A stretch of 29,094 bases of DNA from an uncultured Bacteroides sp. (GTDB lineage Bacteria > Bacteroidota > Bacteroidia > Bacteroidales > Bacteroidaceae). A model generated the notes under the pieces. That model was not told the DNA's origin. It saw only the letters and a list, made by a program, of their open reading frames with translations, and ran no database searches. The stretch covers positions 1 through 29,094 of the forward strand of contig NZ_CAUFUE010000043.1 in the NCBI RefSeq assembly GCF_959029255.1, given 5' to 3'. Both the position numbers and the translations under genes were made by a program. Each line of letters opens with the position of its first letter. Within the stretch, counting starts at the first letter, position 1. Shown here piece after piece: positions 25,082-29,094 of the stretch.

Positions 25082-25196
25082 CACCACATCCCTACCCCAT
25101 TTTGTCGTACATTGCCGCCGTTGTATCCAGATGTTTTATACTGTATCCCAAACGATTATAATACGCCAATCACTTCATTATCCGGCAGATTTTCAG

Positions 25197-25204
25197 TAAC
25201 TTTG
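25197..25204 (+). promoter_or_regulatory. Candidate -7 box for the DUF4248 gene
   Basis: TAACTTTG matches TAnnTTTG exactly, and TTCA lies at the -33 spacing of 19 bases. The leader to ATG 25272 would be about 60 bases. Confidence 0.5.
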
Positions 25205-25271
25205 AGAGTGCGAAGCAATAGCGGTGCACAAGGAAAAAAACAGAAAAAGAAAACTAAAAACAGAAAAGAAA

Positions 25272-25508
25272 ATGGAAAATCATTGCATTGAAGAACCTTT
25301 TATTATCCGTTCCTATCAGAAAGCCGAGCTGGCACATCTGTACAATCCCGATATGCCGCTGGCAGCAGCCATGAGGAAGATGCGCTACTGGATACTAAGA
25401 AACACCGAACTATATGAAGCCATGTACCAGGCAGGAGAAGCAAAGGGAGACCACAGGTACACGCGCAGGCAAGTCAGGCTGATTGTGGAAAAGCTGGGAG
25501 AACCGTGA
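25272..25508 (+). CDS. DUF4248 domain-containing protein
   Basis: This 78-residue basic protein is a recognised DUF4248 member: FIIRSYQKAELAHLYNPDMPLAAAMRKM opening, the WILRNTELYEAM middle and the RYTRRQVRLIVEKLGEP end. The family looks like a small helical DNA-binding domain, similar in size to excisionase-type winged helices, though its function is not established. The start is set at ATG 25272; a GTG at 25224 would only add a Lys/Arg-rich stretch. It faces the primase/VapE gene across a shared hairpin. Confidence 0.85.
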   Translation: MENHCIEEPFIIRSYQKAELAHLYNPDMPLAAAMRKMRYWILRNTELYEAMYQAGEAKGDHRYTRRQVRLIVEKLGEP

Positions 25509-25542
25509 TGAATTGAAAGTCGAAAATATAAAAGACCATTTT

Positions 25543-25604
25543 TTTTGCCTATACTGAAAAATCCGCCGGATGTACATCCCAACGGATTTTCACTATAGGC
25601 AAAA
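25543..25604. terminator. Bidirectional hairpin after DUF4248 and VapE genes
   Basis: TTTTGCCTATA (25543-25553) pairs with TATAGGCAAAA (25594-25604), and the stem continues with AAAATCCG against CGGATTTT (end near 25590). A T-run occurs on both strands around it. It lies between convergent genes ending at 25508 and 25617. Confidence 0.78.
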
Positions 25605-25616
25605 TTATTTTTCATA

Positions 25617-27785
25617 CTACTGCGGAAGCCTGCGCTTGAAGTTATCCTCCACTTCGGCAGCCTGGAACTCCACAACCTCATACTCAGTGCCGCCCTGGCC
25701 GTTGGTCCTAGTCTTGAACCCGTACTTCTCCAAAGCCTGAACCAGCTCCTGCTGAGTCTGCCGGGTCACCTGGATACGGCCGAACATGGAAAGCTTCGCG
25801 AGCAAGGCAGACGCCGGCATCCACTTGGCAGACAAATCACCCGGAAGGGCACGGCGGAAGAAGACGAAAAGGTTCTCCTCCACAGGGTCTTGGAGGCGGT
25901 GGTGCTCGTTGTGCACGTTCAAGCCGCCTATCTCGTCACCCTCGTACCAATAGCGGAAGCCGCTGTTGAGCAAGGCGAAAGCCTGCGAGTAGACGCCGGA
26001 GTAGTCCACCGGGCGGATGTAATCCACCGAAAGGACAGACGAAGGAAGGAAGCGGCGCCCGCCGTCGATGTCCTGCAGGCAACGACGCTTGTTGGTGCTA
26101 GCGATGAAGGAGGCGCGCCGGATAAAACTGAAAGCCTGCGTGTCGTAGACCTTACGCTGGATGACGGCATCCTGCGTAATCATACGCTTAAGCCCCGCAA
26201 GGTCCGAGGGGCGAACACCCTGGAACTCGTCAAGGTTGATGAGGTAACGGGTGGAGAGCAGCAGCATGTCGTCACGGTTGTCAGGGTTTACCATACCCGT
26301 GTGGCAGTACTCATGCCACACCGGGGGAAGCAGGCGGTTTATCCAGGAACTTTTGCCTATCCCCTGCTCGCCGAAAAGGAGCAAAACCAGTTGGTTTACC
26401 TTCCGGGGATAAAGGGCGCAGGCCAACGAACCAACCAGCCAACGCCGGAAACTCTCCTGCCAGAACTTGTCGTCTTCGGTACGGACAGTCCCGGCAAGTT
26501 CGCCGATATAGTCCGTAGTACCATCCCAAGGGGGAAGGGAGCCTATGTAGGCGCTGAAAGGGTCATAATCCTTCACATAGCCCGAGTCCACGATGGCGCG
26601 CAGCGAGTTTAGGGAACAGTTGATGCCATCCGTCAGCATGCCAACGTAGATGGAATTCATGTCCTTGGCTCGCAGGGGACGGAAGACGCAGGAAGACGGA
26701 CACTCCGAGGCTTGCAGGTCTTTAATCTCCAACCTGTCCAGCACCGTGTTGCGCCGGAACTCGTAGTGCGTGGAGAGGAAATCCATCACACGGTTGATGA
26801 CAGGCGTCTTCCCCGCCTTTTCAGCGGCCTCGGTCTTGCTGACGTAAGTGTAAGCGTTGCGGATGGCGCCCTCCACATCCAAATCGGCTTGATGGAAGTC
26901 ACGGCAGGCAAGCTTCACAGCCACCTCCTCGTCTATCCCCTTGCGGAAGCAGCGGTTGCCCAGCGTGAAGAGGAAGTTGTCACGGTTGCCCTCACGGAAC
27001 TTCTCCGAACGGCGGGTAGTGCCAAGCGCTTTCTTGTATTCCATCTCATGCCAGGGAGCGACGCCCCCTCCTGTAGTTTCGCCGCCCGCCGCGTTGGCAC
27101 CCACTTTAGCACTTGTCGCTTTAGCGATTACCGCTTTAGCACCTTTCTCCGGTACAATCACCTTGGTGCTTATATCATCAATGCGGCGCATCAACTCCTC
27201 GTTGAGGTACGCCCGGGGGTCGAAAGAAGCGAAGAAACCACGGCTGATGTCCTTACCGCTAGTATCTACCGGTACGCCGATGAGCCCTTCAACGTACATA
27301 CGGGCGGATTCGTACATCAAGGCATGGTGCCGTTCAAGTTCGGGATAGCCGATGGCGGGAACGGAGAATACCGTTCTGCGCAGGTTGCAGGCATAATCGC
27401 TCTGCAAGTAGAGGAAGATTTTGAAGCCGTGGCGCTTGGGAGTGAGAAAGCTTGCCACAACGTCCGGGCAAGATTCAAGTTTGCCGCGCACAGGCTCCAC
27501 GAGGTCGTCCGCCAGGTCGTCCACGTCGATGGTGACCACCGGGTTGTAGCGCACCAGACTGTAGGGCTGACGCACGGAGGAATAGTTTCCGGTAAGAGTA
27601 AAAAAAGGGATTTGCCTCTTGATGTCGTTAGCCTTGGAGACGTTCCCCAGAAGGAACTGTTCTTCCACGCGACGGACAAGCCGGAAATACGTTCCGCCAC
27701 GGATATTGGAAATCAAAGTACTCAGGTTCGTTTCATCTTCCACACGTGAGAAGCCACGGTAGGCACTGACTGTAATGTCTTGCAT
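25617..27785 (-). CDS. BT4734-type primase-like and VapE helicase-like fusion protein
   Basis: This 722-residue protein has an N-terminal BT4734/VirE_N-type domain (about 1-205) with VVTIDVDD (83-90) and RHGFKIFLYL, features that resemble archaeo-eukaryotic primase-polymerases. An Ala/Gly/Lys-rich linker spans about 212-245. The C-terminal VapE domain is an SF3-helicase-like P-loop ATPase: Walker A GEQGIGKSS (472-480), LINLDEF (515-521), ASTNKRR sensor (562-568) and GGRRF (575-579). The pair resembles phage or satellite replication proteins. Its DNA is GC-richer than neighbouring genes. ATG 27785 starts the canonical MQDITVSAYRGF. Confidence 0.9.
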   Translation of the reverse strand: MQDITVSAYRGFSRVEDETNLSTLISNIRGGTYFRLVRRVEEQFLLGNVSKANDIKRQIPFFTLTGNYSSVRQPYSLVRYNPVVTIDVDDLADDLVEPVRGKLESCPDVVASFLTPKRHGFKIFLYLQSDYACNLRRTVFSVPAIGYPELERHHALMYESARMYVEGLIGVPVDTSGKDISRGFFASFDPRAYLNEELMRRIDDISTKVIVPEKGAKAVIAKATSAKVGANAAGGETTGGGVAPWHEMEYKKALGTTRRSEKFREGNRDNFLFTLGNRCFRKGIDEEVAVKLACRDFHQADLDVEGAIRNAYTYVSKTEAAEKAGKTPVINRVMDFLSTHYEFRRNTVLDRLEIKDLQASECPSSCVFRPLRAKDMNSIYVGMLTDGINCSLNSLRAIVDSGYVKDYDPFSAYIGSLPPWDGTTDYIGELAGTVRTEDDKFWQESFRRWLVGSLACALYPRKVNQLVLLLFGEQGIGKSSWINRLLPPVWHEYCHTGMVNPDNRDDMLLLSTRYLINLDEFQGVRPSDLAGLKRMITQDAVIQRKVYDTQAFSFIRRASFIASTNKRRCLQDIDGGRRFLPSSVLSVDYIRPVDYSGVYSQAFALLNSGFRYWYEGDEIGGLNVHNEHHRLQDPVEENLFVFFRRALPGDLSAKWMPASALLAKLSMFGRIQVTRQTQQELVQALEKYGFKTRTNGQGGTEYEVVEFQAAEVEDNFKRRLPQ

Positions 27786-27842
27786 TTGATATTGTTTTTT
27801 AAGTTTGCCTTATTGGCGGGGGCAAAGGTGGGGAGTTTTAAA

Positions 27843-27887
27843 AGGATACGAAAATAGCCTTTCCAATGACGAAAAGGCTATTATCCT
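27843..27887 (-). terminator. Terminator of the small minus-strand gene
   Basis: AATAGCCTTT (27853-27862) pairs with AAAGGCTATT (27873-27882), extended by AGGAT (27843-27847) with ATCCT (27883-27887). A TTTT run follows on the minus strand. It lies 6 bases past the stop of the gene ending at 27894 and supports that gene being real. Confidence 0.7.
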
Positions 27888-27893
27888 CTAATT

Positions 27894-28273
27894 TCAAACA
27901 CGAACGGCACCGTCTTCCGCCGGAAATAGGCGGGAAAGAGTGTTATAAAGCTCCGTCTCAATCGCTTTCTGTTTCAGCTCCTTGCTTTTATTACGCGAAT
28001 TCTCAACAAAAAAGAAGTGGTGCAGCACGCAAGACCACCGGTGGACTTCACGAGCCAGGCCAATCTCCTGGCAACCGCCCACCTTATGGCTGTGTATCTG
28101 CCGGGCGATGGCTTCAAAAATACATGTCTTATCACTGTCTATGTGCATTTTATCGCCGAGCATCAGTTCAAGACCCGAGTCGATGTCACGAAGGTTGATA
28201 GCGTCATCCTTGGAGATGAACGTGTAGTGCGGACAATCTATGATTTCCGTTTTTTTAAATTAGTACTTCCCAT
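27894..28273 (-). CDS. Unrecognised small protein, joined by a -1 frameshift at T3A7
   Basis: I do not recognise this protein. An open frame on the minus strand runs to TAA at 27894 and reads back without stop to about 28259, well beyond its first ATG (28163, giving 89 residues). The added 29 codons (TEIIDCPHYTFISKDDAINL onward) look coding. The only upstream ATG (28273: MGSTNLKK) is in the other frame, with TTT-AAAAAAA between. A -1 slip on T_TTA_AAA, or one extra A, gives a 126-residue protein. Basic C-terminal residues and a Cys/His-containing centre (GGCQEIGLAREVHRWSC) are notable. A terminator follows. It could instead be a recent pseudogene. Confidence 0.5.
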
Positions 28274-28392
28274 TTCTGTTTTTACTAAATTGGTTTAACA
28301 CTAAGGGTTATTAATTAATATTGACGGGCGAAATTAAACATTTATTAGCACACGAAGAAAAAGACACAGGACAAACTTGTCTACAAATTAAA

Positions 28393-28458
28393 AAAATCCC
28401 CGTCTTTATTGAACGGATAGGGAGGGATATACCCCCTATACTTAATAACGGGGATTTT
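28393..28458 (-). terminator. Strong leftward terminator facing the invertible promoter
   Basis: On the minus strand AAAATCCCCGT (28458 to 28448) pairs perfectly with ACGGGGATTTT (28403 to 28393), with an inner ATAGGGGG/CCTCCCTAT helix. The 3' arm runs into a seven-T tract. It lies 175-235 bases downstream of the leftward promoter and upstream of the frameshifted gene. The rest of 28274-28605 has no supported gene. Confidence 0.8.
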
Positions 28459-28605
28459 CTTCGAAAAAAGGAAAGAGAATACGCGCACATGCAGGCGTAC
28501 GCGCATGTACTATTAATATACAAAATAAAAGATGAAAGATGAAAAGTGAAAATGGCGCAAATGGAACCATTATTTTATGTAAGCAATATTTCTCAAAAAC
28601 GGGAG

Positions 28606-28629
28606 GTGTTTTTTAAACGTTCGTTTGAA
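28606..28629 (-). repeat. Left inverted repeat of the invertible promoter
   Basis: A 24-bp sequence that is the exact reverse complement of 28812-28835. It contains AAACGTTCGT (28615-28624), matching the ARACGTWCGT core described for class I invertible promoters in B. fragilis, where a serine invertase (Mpi) inverts capsule promoters. A related recombinase is presumed but is not in this window. Confidence 0.9.
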
Positions 28630-28634
28630 CGTTA

Positions 28635-28665
28635 CAAAGATAAGGAGTATTTTGATAACAACAAA
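28635..28665 (-). promoter_or_regulatory. Invertible promoter, leftward (OFF for the right-hand locus)
   Basis: On the minus strand TTTG (28665 to 28662), 19 bases, then TATCTTTG (28642 to 28635) match the Bacteroides consensus exactly. It lies inside the repeat-flanked segment, near the left repeat. Flipping 28606-28835 would place its -7 box at 28799-28806 pointing right, with a start near 28813 and about 60 bases to ATG 28872. No rightward TAnnTTTG exists in the segment as written. Confidence 0.85.
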
Positions 28666-28811
28666 TTATTATTATAAATATAAAATTAAATATTTTATTT
28701 AAAATATCACACTACACTAATTTATAAGTTATTACGTGAAAAATAAAATTAGTAGATTTATTCAATTATCCGAATAAAAAACGGTTCGAAAAGATTTTTT
28801 TTAAAGTGTTT

Positions 28812-28835
28812 TTCAAACGAACGTTTAAAAAACAC
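28812..28835 (+). repeat. Right inverted repeat of the invertible promoter
   Basis: Perfect 24-bp partner of 28606-28629, with the core complement ACGAACGTTT at 28817-28826. A further stem (AAAGTGTTTTT 28803-28813 with AAAAAACACTTT about 28827-28838) surrounds it. The same sequence is present at position 1. Confidence 0.9.
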
Positions 28836-28871
28836 TTTTTAGCGTTTTAAACAAACAAACAAACAAAATAT

Positions 28872-29009
28872 ATGAGCCTGAGATATCTGATATTCAAATT
28901 GTTGATATGTAGTATATCACTTGCGATATTTTCACAGAAAGTGGAAAATGAACCGATAGAGGATTTTTGCACAGTCTGGAAGGTATTTATATGTTCCTTA
29001 ATCAAGTAA
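28872..29009 (+). CDS. Possible 45-residue leader peptide
   Basis: ATG 28872 opens 45 codons (MSLRYLIFKLLICSISLAIF then a polar part and FICSLIK). The start is hydrophobic like a signal or membrane anchor. It lies just after the right inverted repeat and an (AAAC)n run (about 28849-28866), ahead of the first clear gene at 29031. It may be a small protein, a leader peptide or chance; I do not recognise it. Confidence 0.35.
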   Translation: MSLRYLIFKLLICSISLAIFSQKVENEPIEDFCTVWKVFICSLIK

Positions 29010-29030
29010 CAGAAAACGAAACAAGCTACC

Positions 29031-29094
29031 ATGTTAACTATACGTACACAAACAGCCATTTCGGTGCTGCATGCCATCGCCTCAGGCGATGCCA
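29031..29094 (+). CDS. First gene of the promoter-switched locus, partial
   Basis: ATG 29031 opens MLTIRTQTAISVLHAIASGD and runs off the window after 21 codons. There are too few residues to identify it, and it does not resemble the UpxY start that often heads Bacteroides capsule loci. It lies 196 bases beyond the right inverted repeat, so it should depend on the invertible promoter in the ON orientation. The A-rich sequence GAAAACGAAAC upstream fits a Bacteroides start. Confidence 0.55.
   Translation, partial: MLTIRTQTAISVLHAIASGDA

Noticed and set aside
26712..27749. 345-codon open frame on the plus strand
   Set aside because: It lies wholly antisense to the well-supported primase/VapE gene and follows from that gene's high GC; no family features.
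23786..27785. Complete prophage
   Set aside because: No integrase, terminase, capsid or tail genes and no attachment repeats were found around the cassette.
28480..28520. Possible palindrome GTACGCGCATGTAC region
   Set aside because: Only short imperfect arms (ACATGC/GCATGT); nothing beyond chance.
28311..28523. 70-codon minus-strand frame
   Set aside because: It overlaps the terminator and low-complexity DNA; cysteine-rich random look.
28321..28542. 73-codon plus-strand frame starting at TTG
   Set aside because: It spans the strong terminator hairpin and has no ATG or family resemblance.
28847..29077. 76-codon minus-strand frame
   Set aside because: It is antisense to the likely leader and first gene and has no promoter or terminator.

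Overview
The window is chromosomal DNA from a Bacteroides species or very close relative. The evidence is exact TTTG-N19-TAnnTTTG promoters, A-rich rather than Shine-Dalgarno start regions, many Bacteroidales-only families (DUF4494, DUF3127, DUF4348, DUF4248, smalltalk, HU-HIG, BT4734-type primase/VapE) and a Bacteroides-type invertible promoter. The species cannot be told from the sequence. No rRNA, tRNA, CRISPR array or insertion sequence was found.

Left end (1-450): no gene. It begins inside a recombination-type repeat that recurs twice at the other end, then holds five motifs at an exact 23-bp period, a widespread intergenic repeat and a candidate -7 box. 451-8000 is housekeeping: DUF4494, a YggS-type PLP protein and a dihydroorotate-dehydrogenase-like protein (+); a FlaA1/WbpM-type sugar nucleotide dehydratase and a PIN-PhoH ATPase (-); folC (+), whose end overlaps convergent ridA (-).

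8061-15827 is a leftward run of dnaN, a DEDDh exonuclease, coaBC, recN, rlmB and a secreted TPR protein with a dead protease domain. dnaN has a consensus promoter, and a five-copy 22-bp repeat lies between rlmB and the TPR gene. 15992-16360 encodes a DUF3127 protein ending in an SSB-like acidic tip. 16422-21756 (-) carries a DUF3352 protein with its own promoter, then the series threonine dehydrogenase, DUF4348 lipoprotein, murB and a PhnP-like hydrolase. kbl (21911-23098, +) diverges from the dehydrogenase, giving the two-step route from threonine to glycine and acetyl-CoA. A ferritin gene follows (-).

23786-27785 is a cassette of phage-like character: a T7-lysozyme-like amidase with an EF-hand-like loop, a 35-residue smalltalk peptide missed by length-filtered gene calling, a glycine-tailed HU-HIG protein, DUF4248, and a GC-rich primase/VapE helicase-like protein. 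It has no integrase or structural genes. Beyond it is a small unrecognised gene (27894-28273, -) whose frame is joined only through a slippery T3A7 run.

The right end is the most interesting part. Perfect 24-bp inverted repeats (28606-28629 and 28812-28835), each containing the ARACGTWCGT core of Bacteroides class I invertible promoters, flank 182 bp. Inside is an exact promoter that points left, away from the locus starting at 28872/29031 and into a strong leftward terminator. The downstream locus, possibly capsule or other surface polysaccharide synthesis, is therefore written here in the OFF orientation. The same repeat at position 1 suggests a second switch just outside the window, or a partner for a rearrangement of about 28.6 kb.
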